NCBI GenBank assembly: GCA_905479795.1
Contig: CAJQNX010000055.1
Location: forward strand, 1-15,016
DNA: 15,016 nt
From: an uncultured Candidatus Midichloriaceae bacterium
GTDB taxonomy: Bacteria; Pseudomonadota; Alphaproteobacteria; Rickettsiales; Midichloriaceae
Direction of reading: 5' to 3'
Shown here: positions 7,304 through 14,045 of the stretch, in pieces
Position numbering within the stretch: the stretch's first letter is position 1
Layout of the letters: every line of letters starts with the position of its first letter
Notes under the pieces: model-generated
The model's database searches: none
The model's input: the letters and a program-made list of their open reading frames with translations, nothing else
What the model was told of the DNA's origin: nothing
Position numbers and translations under genes: made by a program

Positions 7304-7419
7304 ACTTCATTTTATAGCGCTAAATCTATTTGGGATGATGCTTCTCAAAAGTTGCTTGCTGTCTGAAATTCAAGACAACCTAACATTTTACACGCTAACC
7401 TCCTTAACTTGACGGCGCC
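7304..7419. repeat. Direct repeat, copy 2 (116 bp)
   Basis: This is the second copy of the element at 6692-6805, starting 18 bp after the membrane-protein stop codon and also ending at GGCGCC. It carries TAGCGCTA, a perfect 8-bp palindrome that is TAACGCTA in copy 1. A partly paired segment, GTTG...GTCTGAA / TTC-AGACAAC (7351-7379), might form a small hairpin. Past GGCGCC the sequence ATCTACTG continues similarity to the fragment at 10389-10407, so the element may once have extended further. The stretch 7286-7727 otherwise holds a decayed minus-strand frame and the lysC promoter. Confidence 0.85.
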
Positions 7420-7506
7420 ATCTACTGTTGTTGTAAAAATACCCTTGGGAATTTTAACAATAGCCCATTTTGCTGATTCCTACTCTTGATCAATACTATA
7501 CTCCAT
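7345..7506 (-). pseudogene. Decayed short frame ending in repeat copy 2
   Basis: On the minus strand a frame from ATG at 7506 to TGA at 7347-7345 has one internal TAG at 7482-7480, one base from a Trp codon. After the TAG it reads ESAKWAIVKIPKGIF and then the repeat-encoded KLRRLACKML...LEFQTASNF. The upstream part looks protein-like rather than random, so this may be the end of a gene that captured the repeat. I do not recognise the parent protein. The shared C-terminal tail with the 6731-6907 frame is seen directly; the pseudogene status is inference. Confidence 0.35.
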
Positions 7507-7668
7507 TGTTAATTACTGAGAATTTACACTTCAAATATTAATTTTAAATATTTTAGTTAAGTTAAAATTACGTCTGTATTTATAGATTTAGTAATTATAT
7601 ATTTTATATAAAAATTGAGTTATATAGGGTGTAATGAGGAATTTATATTGTTTTGCAAATAAATATTC

Positions 7669-7697
7669 TTGAACTGTATTTTAATTTCATATATAAA
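7669..7697 (+). promoter_or_regulatory. Sigma-70-type promoter for lysC-lysA
   Basis: TTGAAC (7669-7674) and TATAAA (7692-7697) are separated by 17 bp. The implied start of transcription near 7704 leaves a leader of about 24 bases to ATG 7728. The promoter lies inside the longer open frame that starts with TTG 7653, which supports ATG 7728 as the true start. No attenuator or lysine riboswitch can fit in so short a leader. Confidence 0.6.
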
Positions 7698-7727
7698 TAT
7701 TACTTTGAAATTTACTATAGATTTTTT

Positions 7728-9104
7728 ATGCATCTAAAATCCATTAAATTTGGTGGCACCTCAATGGGAAGTGCTAAATCAATTCAAGAATGTGCTAAAA
7801 TTATTAAGAAAAAAATTAATGAATCTTTAGTTGTTGTTACGGTTTCTGCAGTGGGAGGAATAACAGATAAATTAATAGAAATAATAAGACTTGCAAGAAA
7901 AACTAAGCCTAGATTAGTTAAATCAAAAGTTATTGAAATATCAAATATTCACAGACAAATTCTTAAAAATCTAATACTAGATGATGAGAAAACAGAAAAT
8001 TTATGGACTCAAGAATTTGAACCAATTATTAATAAACTTGAAGCTATAAGTTATGGCACAAGTTTGGTTGGAGATTTGACTGATAAAACTGAGGCAAGGA
8101 TTTGTGCCTTTGGAGAAAAATTATCATCTCTACTCATGTTATTGGCACTTGAAAAAATTGGCATTAGATCACAAAGAATTGAATCAGAAAGAATTATAAG
8201 AACCGATAATAATTACCTCAAGGCAAAAGTTAATTTCCAAGCAACAAATTTATCCTCAAAAAAAATATTAAGACCAATTTTTTCCAAAAAAATCGTACCT
8301 GTTGTTACAGGATTTATAGGAAAAGATACTCATGGTAACATTACATTATTAGGTAGGGGGGGGAGTGATTATACAGCCTCAATTTTAGCGATGGTTTTAA
8401 ATGCAAATGAAGTTGAAATATGGACAGATGTAAATGGAATTATGACCGCTGATCCACGCATTGTTAAAGATGCATTTTCATGGTCAAGTTTAGATATGAA
8501 TGTGATGTCTGAAATGGCTTACAGTGGTGCTAAAGTTGTGCATCCAGACACTATTGCACTTGCTGTTGAAAGAAATATACCTGTATATGTTTATAACACA
8601 TTTGACAACTCATTCAAAGGAACGAAAATTACAAAAAATGCTCCTCACGCCAAAGGCATAGTTGCAAGCCCCGGTAATACAATTATCACGTTAGAAAATA
8701 CTAGTATTATTAATGGAGTTGGATTTGTAAAAAGAGTGACTTCAATTGTTGCCGAACATAATATACCGATTGATGTATGTGCTACATCAGAAATCTCATT
8801 TACTTTTTCCATCAAAAGTGAAGATTACTCTAAAAAATTACTTAAAATATTGGAAAGTTTTGCCACAGTAAAAGTAAAAAATACCGTTACAAAATTGTGT
8901 TTTATTGGCAATGAAATTACATCGGATAAAAGACTTCTTGCCGGTATTTTTACATTATGCATGGAACTAGATACCAAAATATATACAATTAGTGTAAGTG
9001 CGTCTGGTAACAACATAACTATATTAATTGATGAAAATAAAACAAACACAATATTAAAAGCGCTGCATCAGAAATTTTTAAAAGAGGAAGAATGCAATCA
9101 ATAG
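7728..9104 (+). CDS. lysC: Aspartate kinase, monofunctional with tandem ACT domains
   Basis: The 458-residue enzyme phosphorylates L-aspartate, the first step towards diaminopimelate, lysine, threonine and methionine. The kinase domain shows KFGGTSM at 7-13, GRGGSDYTA from 209, EIWTDVNG from 230 and MAYSGAKVVHP from 263. The C-terminal 140 residues form tandem ACT domains; GFVKRVTSIVAEHNIPIDVC resembles the regulatory domain of lysine-inhibited enzymes, so lysine feedback is likely. The frame is open back to TTG 7653, but the family N-terminus and the promoter at 7669-7697 choose ATG 7728. An eight-G run (8356-8363) lies in the GRGG codons, striking in so AT-rich a gene. The 3' end overlaps lysA by 13 bp. 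Confidence 0.95.
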   Translation: MHLKSIKFGGTSMGSAKSIQECAKIIKKKINESLVVVTVSAVGGITDKLIEIIRLARKTKPRLVKSKVIEISNIHRQILKNLILDDEKTENLWTQEFEPIINKLEAISYGTSLVGDLTDKTEARICAFGEKLSSLLMLLALEKIGIRSQRIESERIIRTDNNYLKAKVNFQATNLSSKKILRPIFSKKIVPVVTGFIGKDTHGNITLLGRGGSDYTASILAMVLNANEVEIWTDVNGIMTADPRIVKDAFSWSSLDMNVMSEMAYSGAKVVHPDTIALAVERNIPVYVYNTFDNSFKGTKITKNAPHAKGIVASPGNTIITLENTSIINGVGFVKRVTSIVAEHNIPIDVCATSEISFTFSIKSEDYSKKLLKILESFATVKVKNTVTKLCFIGNEITSDKRLLAGIFTLCMELDTKIYTISVSASGNNITILIDENKTNTILKALHQKFLKEEECNQ

Positions 9105-10321
9105 ATTTTTTTAAAAATAACTTAGAATTACTATTTGAGATAGTTGAAAAAATAAATACCCCTGTTTTTATTACAGATGCAGCAATTTTAAAACAGAAAG
9201 TGAATAGCATACAAAAAGCATTTAATGAAAATTGTTTGCTGTTTTATGCCATAAAAGCTAATTTTAATCCTGCAATAATCAATGTACTCAAAGAGGCAGG
9301 AATTAATGGAATTGAGACTATATCTCCATTTGAAATAAATTTAGCAAAAAAGCTAGGGTTTGATAATAATCAAATTTTATTTACAGGTAATAATTGTGAT
9401 GCAAATGAATTAGAGCAAGCAAGAAATTCTGGGGTCATAGTAAATTTAGGCTCAATTTTAGAATTAAATTCTTTTGCAAAAAGATATAGTGGCGCTGAAA
9501 TATCAATAAGAATTAATCCAGGATTTGGAGACGGTGAATTTAAGCAAATTATAACTGGGGGTGAGGACTCAAAATTTGGCATATATCACACCCATATTAA
9601 CGAGGCACTAAAAATAATAAATGATAATAACTTAAAATTAATTGGATTACATTGTCATTTAGGCTCAGGCTTGTATGACACTAAAAATTTTACACCAATG
9701 GTTGATTTTATGTTTAAGCTTGCAGATCAAATAGTCGATTTGCAATTTATTGACTTAGGTGGTGGATTTGGAGTTAGATATAAACCCACAGATAAAGAAA
9801 TTGATTTAACTCAATTTGCAGCAGTGGTTAATCAGCACTATAAAAAATATAAATCCTTAGAATATAATAATGTGAAAATAATTTTTGAACCTGGAAAGTA
9901 TCTGGTCGCAGAATCTACATTCTTGCTTACAAAAATTACTAACATCAGAAATTATAATAAACAAAGAATAATCGGAGTAGATACAGGATTTAATCATATT
10001 ATCAGACCTGCATTATATTCCTCATATCATCACATAATTAACATATCGAAGTTAGAAGGAATAAAAGAAACAGTAAAAGTGGTTGGTAATATTTGTGAAT
10101 CAACTGATATAATAAACGAAAATATTGAGTTATCAAATCCTGAGGAAGGTGATATTCTTGCAATACTTACAGCAGGTGCATATTGCTCCTCAATGAGTAG
10201 TTTATATAACTTAAGACCATACGCTCCTGAAATTTTAATTGATAGTAATAGATTTACAGTTACAAGGAATAGAATGAGTTTTGAAGAAACTATATCTTCA
10301 ATGGGTTTTATAAAATTATAA
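9092..10321 (+). CDS. lysA: Diaminopimelate decarboxylase
   Basis: This 409-residue fold-type III PLP enzyme converts meso-diaminopimelate to lysine. The PLP lysine is K55 in YAIKAN. HCHLGSGL (187-194), LGGGFGV (222-228), EPGKYLV (266-272), CES (335-337) and GAYCSSM (362-368) cover the expected cofactor and substrate positions. EPGK replaces the more common EPGR, a conservative change. The block RINPGFG...TGGEDSKFGI is the variant of the NP...KFG motif seen in one LysA subgroup. Related basic amino acid decarboxylases (carboxynorspermidine type) are less likely, given lysC immediately upstream. Its ATG lies within the end of lysC, preceded by AGAGGAAG (9083-9090), so the two are cotranscribed and probably translationally coupled. 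Confidence 0.9.
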   Translation: MQSIDFFKNNLELLFEIVEKINTPVFITDAAILKQKVNSIQKAFNENCLLFYAIKANFNPAIINVLKEAGINGIETISPFEINLAKKLGFDNNQILFTGNNCDANELEQARNSGVIVNLGSILELNSFAKRYSGAEISIRINPGFGDGEFKQIITGGEDSKFGIYHTHINEALKIINDNNLKLIGLHCHLGSGLYDTKNFTPMVDFMFKLADQIVDLQFIDLGGGFGVRYKPTDKEIDLTQFAAVVNQHYKKYKSLEYNNVKIIFEPGKYLVAESTFLLTKITNIRNYNKQRIIGVDTGFNHIIRPALYSSYHHIINISKLEGIKETVKVVGNICESTDIINENIELSNPEEGDILAILTAGAYCSSMSSLYNLRPYAPEILIDSNRFTVTRNRMSFEETISSMGFIKL

Positions 10322-10342
10322 TCTTATTTTAAATTACATTTT

Positions 10343-10371
10343 AGACAATTTTTAGATTTTGTATTATAACA
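10343..10371 (+). promoter_or_regulatory. Sigma-70-type promoter upstream of tag
   Basis: TAGACA (10343-10348) and TATAAC (10366-10371), each one mismatch from consensus, are separated by 17 bp. A transcript from here would carry a leader of about 270 bases through a repeat fragment and a decayed ORF before reaching tag at 10647. It starts 21 bp after the lysA stop codon. Confidence 0.45.
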
Positions 10372-10388
10372 AGAATTGCTTAGAGTAT

Positions 10389-10407
10389 CTTGACGGTGCC
10401 TACTGCA
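10389..10407. repeat. Short fragment of the 115-bp repeat family
   Basis: CTTGACGGTGCCTACTGCAG resembles CTTGACGGCGCCATCTACTG at the end of copy 2, with a C/T change and a 2-base gap. On the minus strand both read as (A/T)V(D)G(A/T)VK, so similarity holds at the peptide level too. It matches copy 2 beyond the point where copies 1 and 2 diverge. The match is short and could be chance, but the rare GC-rich word in this AT-rich setting favours a relic. Confidence 0.4.
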
Positions 10408-10411
10408 GGTA

Positions 10412-10641
10412 TATGATAAAAATGAAGAGCTTGAAATAAATAAAGTAATTTTGCCAAAGGGAATAAAAGACTTTGATCAATAGACAAGAGAAAAAGGTAT
10501 AGAAAAGGCAAATATGTGATAGAATAGCTAAAAGAGATAGATGTATACGAACTGCAAGAAGAGCGAGAAATGAAAATATTATCAAAGTTCCAGAAGGAGT
10601 ATGATGGTTATGAGTATGAATTGGAATATAGAAAAAGGTAA
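10412..10641 (+). pseudogene. Decayed coding remnant upstream of tag
   Basis: The plus strand is purine-rich like the coding strands nearby but has no long frame. One frame gives 23 residues from 10412 (YDKNEELEINKVILPKGIKD and on) to a TAG at 10481-10483. A different frame gives 37 residues ending at TAA 10639-10641, including EIDVYELQEEREMKILSKFQ and a Tyr/Glu-rich tail. Both pieces are charged and protein-like, consistent with one gene broken by a frameshift and stops. I do not recognise the family. The antisense frame on the other strand looks like a shadow. Otherwise the 10322-10646 stretch holds only the promoter and the repeat fragment. Confidence 0.4.
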
Positions 10642-10646
10642 GCAAT

Positions 10647-11228
10647 ATGATAACAGTGAATCCAATAAATAGGTGCTCTTGGGTAACTAAAGATCAGATA
10701 TACATTGATTATCATGATAAAGAGTGGGGAGTACCGATATATGAAGACAATAAGATATTTGAATTCTTAATACTAGAAGGAGCCCAAGCTGGTTTAAATT
10801 GGCTTACAATATTGAAAAAAAGAGAAAACTATCGCAAGGCTTATGATTATTTTAATCCACAATTAATTGCTAATTATAATGAAGAAAAGAAAAATGAATT
10901 ATTATTTAATGCAGGTATTGTAAGGAATAAATTGAAAATAGAATCATCTATAAAAAATGCTAAATATTTTATTGAAGTACAAAAAGAATATGGAACATTT
11001 AATAAGTATATATGGAGTTTTGTAGATAATAAAGCAATACAACAAAACTTTGATTTAATAGGAGAATTTCCAACAAAGAATGAAATATCGGATGAAATAA
11101 GTAAGGATTTAAAAAAAAGAGGGTTTAAATTTGTAGGATCAACTATAATCTATGCATTTATGCAAGCAATAGGTATGGTAAATGATCATGTCAGTAGTTG
11201 TTTTAGGCATAAAGAATTAAGTAAGTAA
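10647..11228 (+). CDS. tag: DNA-3-methyladenine glycosylase I
   Basis: This 193-residue protein has the normal length of Tag, the base-excision enzyme that removes 3-methyladenine from alkylated DNA. The structural zinc ligands are present with E. coli spacing: C10 and H23 (RCSWV...YHDKEWG) and H181 and C185 (NDHVSSC). Other hallmarks are LEGAQAGLNWLTILKKREN, YIWSFVDN and LKKRGFKFVGSTIIYAFMQA, which include the substrate pocket. An in-frame TAG at 10629-10631 limits upstream extension, and ATG 10647 gives the usual short leader before the first Cys. The gene stands alone, flanked by decayed or empty sequence, and is very rich in AAA and ATA codons; that may reflect independent acquisition, but is only suggestive. 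Confidence 0.95.
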   Translation: MITVNPINRCSWVTKDQIYIDYHDKEWGVPIYEDNKIFEFLILEGAQAGLNWLTILKKRENYRKAYDYFNPQLIANYNEEKKNELLFNAGIVRNKLKIESSIKNAKYFIEVQKEYGTFNKYIWSFVDNKAIQQNFDLIGEFPTKNEISDEISKDLKKRGFKFVGSTIIYAFMQAIGMVNDHVSSCFRHKELSK

Positions 11229-11491
11229 TAATATGACTGAAAAAAAGAAAGTAAATAATAGTTTAAAATCTCATAACAACTAATTTAGATAGAAAAAATG
11301 AATAAAATAAAAATTATTAAGTTTATATAGTAAGCTTTTTTAAGATTTTTATAATTTATATATGTCGAAAGCTATTATAATAGTACTTATTTAGGATAAA
11401 AATCAATAAAGTCATTGGTAAATTAAAAAAATATTATAGGATCAAGCTCAGAATATAGTATACTAAAGTTTAGAATAAAATTTTTATTATT

Positions 11492-12412
11492 ATGCTTATA
11501 GATGAAATTTGCATACACCCATTGTGGAAAGAACTAAATAATAAGTATATAATCCTTCCAATTTCTCCAGCCTCATATCCATATTGTGAATATGAGAAAA
11601 TTAAAGCTATTCCTAAAATCAATCTATCCAACATTGACCCTTTATTAAATAAAGATTCCCATCCGTTTCATTCAAATACTGATGAAAATAGATTAGAAGT
11701 TTTAAATAAAGCATTATATTCAGATGAAAAAAACTTAATTATATGGTGTATAAATGGAGGTTATGGCTCATCAAAATTAATTAAATTTTTGGATAAACAA
11801 ATAAAGCCAAAAATTGAGAAAATATTTATTGGATATAGTGATGTTACGGCCTTGCATTTATTTTTATCTCAAAAATGGGGTTGGAAGACAATTCATGGAG
11901 CTTGCTTAGGAGAATTGTTTAAAAATAATAAAAATGCTAATAATTTTATACATGTATTAAATCTAGTATTAAATAATAGACGCACAGTAAATGATAATTA
12001 TTTTAGTGATATTATACCTTTAAACATATCAGCAAAAAAGTTTAAAGATAAATTTGATAATTATGAATTAACCGGTGGTAACCTTGCAATAATTCAAACT
12101 AGTTTTGGCACTAATTGGCAAATAAATATAAAAGATAAAATATTGTTTTTAGAGGATGTAGGAGAGGAAGGCTATAAAGTTGATAGAATGCTCTATCATT
12201 TAAAATCAACGCTAGAATTAGAAGATGTTAAAGCTATTGTATTTGGAGAGTTCATTAAAAGTGATGAATACATGAATTTTGCAATTAATGATTTCGCCAA
12301 TCAAAATTCTGAAATTCCAATGTATATAACAAACAAAATTGGTCATGGAAAAAATAATTTTCCTGTTGTTTATAATAAAAAAGGATTAATTGATATAAAA
12401 TTATCCCCATAA
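11492..12412 (+). CDS. ldcA: LD-carboxypeptidase (S66 family), muropeptide recycling
   Basis: The 306-residue serine peptidase removes the terminal D-Ala from tetrapeptides in cytoplasmic peptidoglycan recycling. The catalytic triad is visible: S116 in GYSDVTALH, E221 in LFLEDVGEEGY, and H285 in GHGKNNFP. GGYGSSKLI (89-97) and LTGGNLAI (193-200) are further family blocks. No signal peptide is present, consistent with a cytoplasmic site. The first 20 residues are less typical and could include a slightly long N-terminus. About 260 bp with no clear gene or promoter precede it. Its 3' end overlaps the convergent response regulator by 12 bp. Related S66 members act on microcin or other peptides, but the housekeeping role is most likely. 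Confidence 0.9.
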   Translation: MLIDEICIHPLWKELNNKYIILPISPASYPYCEYEKIKAIPKINLSNIDPLLNKDSHPFHSNTDENRLEVLNKALYSDEKNLIIWCINGGYGSSKLIKFLDKQIKPKIEKIFIGYSDVTALHLFLSQKWGWKTIHGACLGELFKNNKNANNFIHVLNLVLNNRRTVNDNYFSDIIPLNISAKKFKDKFDNYELTGGNLAIIQTSFGTNWQINIKDKILFLEDVGEEGYKVDRMLYHLKSTLELEDVKAIVFGEFIKSDEYMNFAINDFANQNSEIPMYITNKIGHGKNNFPVVYNKKGLIDIKLSP

Positions 12413-13063
12413 TACATATCCATGATTTCTTACTGTTTGCAATGATATAGGAGATTTAGGATCTTTTTCAATTTTACTTCTAAGCCTTGTAATTTGCGTA
12501 TCTATAGTTCTGATATTTATATTATTTAGTTGTTTAGCTATCTCTTCCCTTGGAATTATTATTCCTAAATTTGTAGCAAAAATAGTTAATAAATCACGTT
12601 GCCCAGTTGTTAATGGAATAATTTTATTATTTGATAAAAGATTTTTGTTTTCTAAATCAAATTGATAATTTCCAAATTTTATTTTTCTCTCAATAAAAGA
12701 ATCTTTTTTAAATCTGGATATTAATTTTTCAATCCTGATGAGTAATTCTTTTGGCTCAAAAGGTTTGGCAATATAATCCTCGGCTCCGCTTTCTAAGCCA
12801 TTTATTCTATCATCAACATCTCCCAAAGCTGTTAGCATTATAACTGGTTGTTTTAAGGTTTTACGTTTAAGAAAATCTAATCCCGTCTCTTTAGGCATTA
12901 AAACATCTAAAATTACCAGATCAAATTGAAATAATTCAAACAACCTCTCTGCAACAATAGTATTTGGAGATAAACTAACAATATAGCCGTTTTTATTTAG
13001 ATATTTTGCAAGTAGCTGCCTAATTTCATCGTCATCGTCAATTACTAAAATATGATATTGCAT
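12401..13063 (-). CDS. OmpR/PhoB-type response regulator
   Basis: This 220-residue transcription factor has an N-terminal receiver domain (1 to about 115) and a C-terminal winged-helix DNA-binding domain (about 125-220). Receiver residues are in place: acidic cluster D9-D12, phosphoacceptor D53 in VILDVLMP, T78 and K100 in AKPF. The output domain shows LTTGQRDLLTIFATN and a recognition region IDTQITRLRSKIE, ending RNHGYVLWG. No histidine kinase is adjacent. The ATG is 6 bp after the gatC stop with no good ribosome binding site, suggesting coupling to gatC. Alphaproteobacterial relatives include an OmpR-like regulator common in Rickettsiales; the exact orthologue cannot be settled here. Confidence 0.92.
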   Translation of the reverse strand: MQYHILVIDDDDEIRQLLAKYLNKNGYIVSLSPNTIVAERLFELFQFDLVILDVLMPKETGLDFLKRKTLKQPVIMLTALGDVDDRINGLESGAEDYIAKPFEPKELLIRIEKLISRFKKDSFIERKIKFGNYQFDLENKNLLSNNKIIPLTTGQRDLLTIFATNLGIIIPREEIAKQLNNINIRTIDTQITRLRSKIEKDPKSPISLQTVRNHGYVLWG

Positions 13064-13069
13064 ACAGCA

Positions 13070-13357
13070 TCATTCAATCATTTTTGGAACAACATAAAAG
13101 CCATATTTACTTTTAGGAACGTTTTTTAATATATCCTTTTTCGTGTTATTCTTTATGGATACATCTTTTCTTAATCTTAGGTTATTATCATTTACATTAT
13201 ACAATGGCTCGATATTGTCTGTATTAACGTTTTTTAGCTTGTCAAATATATCTACTATTTTTGATAAATCATTCATGTAGGATAATAATTCATTTTCACT
13301 GCAGGAAATGCTAGATAGTTCGGTTATTCTTTTTACTTCAGATTTTCTTATATCCAT
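13070..13357 (-). CDS. gatC: Asp-tRNA(Asn)/Glu-tRNA(Gln) amidotransferase subunit C
   Basis: The 95-residue protein is a full-length GatC, the small subunit that stabilises the GatA-GatB interface in the amidotransferase that makes Gln-tRNA(Gln) or Asn-tRNA(Asn). Family features are VKRITELSSI, the helix ELLSYMNDLSKIVDIFDKL, NIEPLYNV, LRKDV and the closing VPKMIE. In most alphaproteobacteria gatA and gatB follow directly; here the next gene, 6 bp downstream, is a response regulator and neither subunit is in the window. The gene diverges from ruvX across about 40 bp, the usual alphaproteobacterial arrangement. Confidence 0.92.
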   Translation of the reverse strand: MDIRKSEVKRITELSSISCSENELLSYMNDLSKIVDIFDKLKNVNTDNIEPLYNVNDNNLRLRKDVSIKNNTKKDILKNVPKSKYGFYVVPKMIE

Positions 13358-13372
13358 TGTATGGTTGCGACT

Positions 13373-13381
13373 TGTTATAAT
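13373..13381 (+). promoter_or_regulatory. Extended -10 element for ruvX
   Basis: TGTTATAAT is a consensus extended -10 (TGn-TATAAT), 16 bp before the ruvX ATG at 13398. No good -35 is visible, which extended -10 promoters tolerate. It lies inside the longer open frame starting at 13308 and so supports the shorter RuvX start. The minus-strand promoter of gatC must share this 40-bp gap but was not identified. Confidence 0.45.
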
Positions 13382-13397
13382 ATTGTTTTTTTACTAT

Positions 13398-13847
13398 ATG
13401 ATATTTGAAAGTAAAAGTGAATTTTTAAATGAGTTAAATAATCTAAATAAATTTAAAGTTTTAGGAATTGATTTTGGCTTAAAAAAATCTGGCTTAGCTA
13501 TTTACACTAGCGAGATTAATATTGTAACACCTCTGGCAATTTTTAATGATATAACCAGTAATTTTGATAACTTAACTCTATTATTAAAAGAAAATCGTAT
13601 TAATGCTATAATTATAGGTTATCCATTGAAATTAGATGGTAATGAGACAATTTATACTGAAAAAATTAAAAAATTTGCTGATACGCTTATAGATAAAGTA
13701 AATTTACCAATTATTTTAAGTGATGAAAGATTTACTACATCGCTTGCGAATACATTGCTTAAAGAAGTAAACTTAAAAAGAAAAGTAAGAAATAAAATGG
13801 ATGATATTGTTGCGGCATCAATACTTCTAGAAAATTTTTTCTATTAG
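13398..13847 (+). CDS. ruvX: RuvX/YqgF RNase H-fold nuclease
   Basis: The 149-residue protein has the family length. RuvX (YqgF) is an RNase H-like nuclease linked to 16S pre-rRNA 5' end processing and proposed as a Holliday junction resolvase. Conserved acidic sites are D25 in GIDFG, D109/E110 in DERFTT, and D135/D136 in MDDIVAASILLE. GYPLKLDG replaces the usual GLPxxxxG, a mild change. The frame is open upstream to 13308, but those 30 residues would overlap gatC and the intergenic promoter, and ATG 13398 gives the usual short leader before the GIDFG strand. It is divergent from gatC and followed by terminator-like hairpins. Confidence 0.92.
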   Translation: MIFESKSEFLNELNNLNKFKVLGIDFGLKKSGLAIYTSEINIVTPLAIFNDITSNFDNLTLLLKENRINAIIIGYPLKLDGNETIYTEKIKKFADTLIDKVNLPIILSDERFTTSLANTLLKEVNLKRKVRNKMDDIVAASILLENFFY

Positions 13848-13880
13848 AATTTTTGAGAATGCTTTTATAGAAATATAAAT

Positions 13881-13925
13881 CTTAATTTGAGGGATGATTG
13901 AGGGGCAATAACCCCACAAATTAAG
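13881..13925 (+). other. Nested stem-loop downstream of ruvX
   Basis: Outer arms CTTAATTTG (13881-13889) and CAAATTAAG (13917-13925) are perfectly complementary. Inside, GGGG (13902-13905) and CCCC (13912-13915) form a second stem with loop CAATAA. A G4/C4 pair is conspicuous in this AT-rich gap. It has no following T tract, so it is a structured 3' element more than a canonical terminator. Confidence 0.5.
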
Positions 13926-13933
13926 AACTTCCT

Positions 13934-13960
13934 AAATAGATAATCTCTCCTTATCTATTT
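13934..13960 (+). terminator. Hairpin terminator of ruvX
   Basis: AAATAGATAA (13934-13943) and TTATCTATTT (13951-13960) form a perfect 10-bp stem with a 7-base loop (TCTCTCC), 87 bases after the ruvX stop. The stem is AT-rich and the T tract is short (TTTCTAATT), so termination strength is uncertain. Confidence 0.5.
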
Positions 13961-13996
13961 CTAATTATACTGATGAAGTGTTACAATTACGTTAAC

Positions 13997-14027
13997 AAAA
14001 CAAAATATTTTTATATTATTTTGTTTT
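13997..14027. terminator. Bidirectional hairpin between ruvX and the convergent M48 gene
   Basis: AAAACAAAATA (13997-14007) and TATTTTGTTTT (14017-14027) form a perfect 11-bp stem with a 9-base loop. T-rich sequence follows on both strands, and the hairpin ends 18 bp from the stop codon of the minus-strand protease gene. This fits a shared terminator, mainly for that gene. The stem contains only one G-C pair. Confidence 0.5.
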
Positions 14028-14045
14028 TATGCTTATATTTGCAAT

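Noticed and set aside
6692..7419. Composite transposon or insertion sequences around the membrane-protein gene
   Set aside because: The flanking repeats are only about 115 bp, lack transposase coding and visible terminal inverted repeats; repeat elements are the safer description.
7653..7727. 25-residue N-terminal extension of aspartate kinase from a TTG
   Set aside because: It contains the -35 and -10 boxes of the likely promoter, is aromatic-rich and unlike any LysC N-terminus; ATG 7728 places KFGGTSM at the normal distance.
10400..10645. Minus-strand 81-codon hydrophobic frame
   Set aside because: It is the complement of purine-rich sequence, which produces hydrophobic antisense frames; the plus strand carries the protein-like pieces.
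13308..13397. 30-residue hydrophobic extension of RuvX
   Set aside because: It overlaps the 5' end of gatC and the divergent promoter gap, and RuvX is a soluble protein of about 150 residues.
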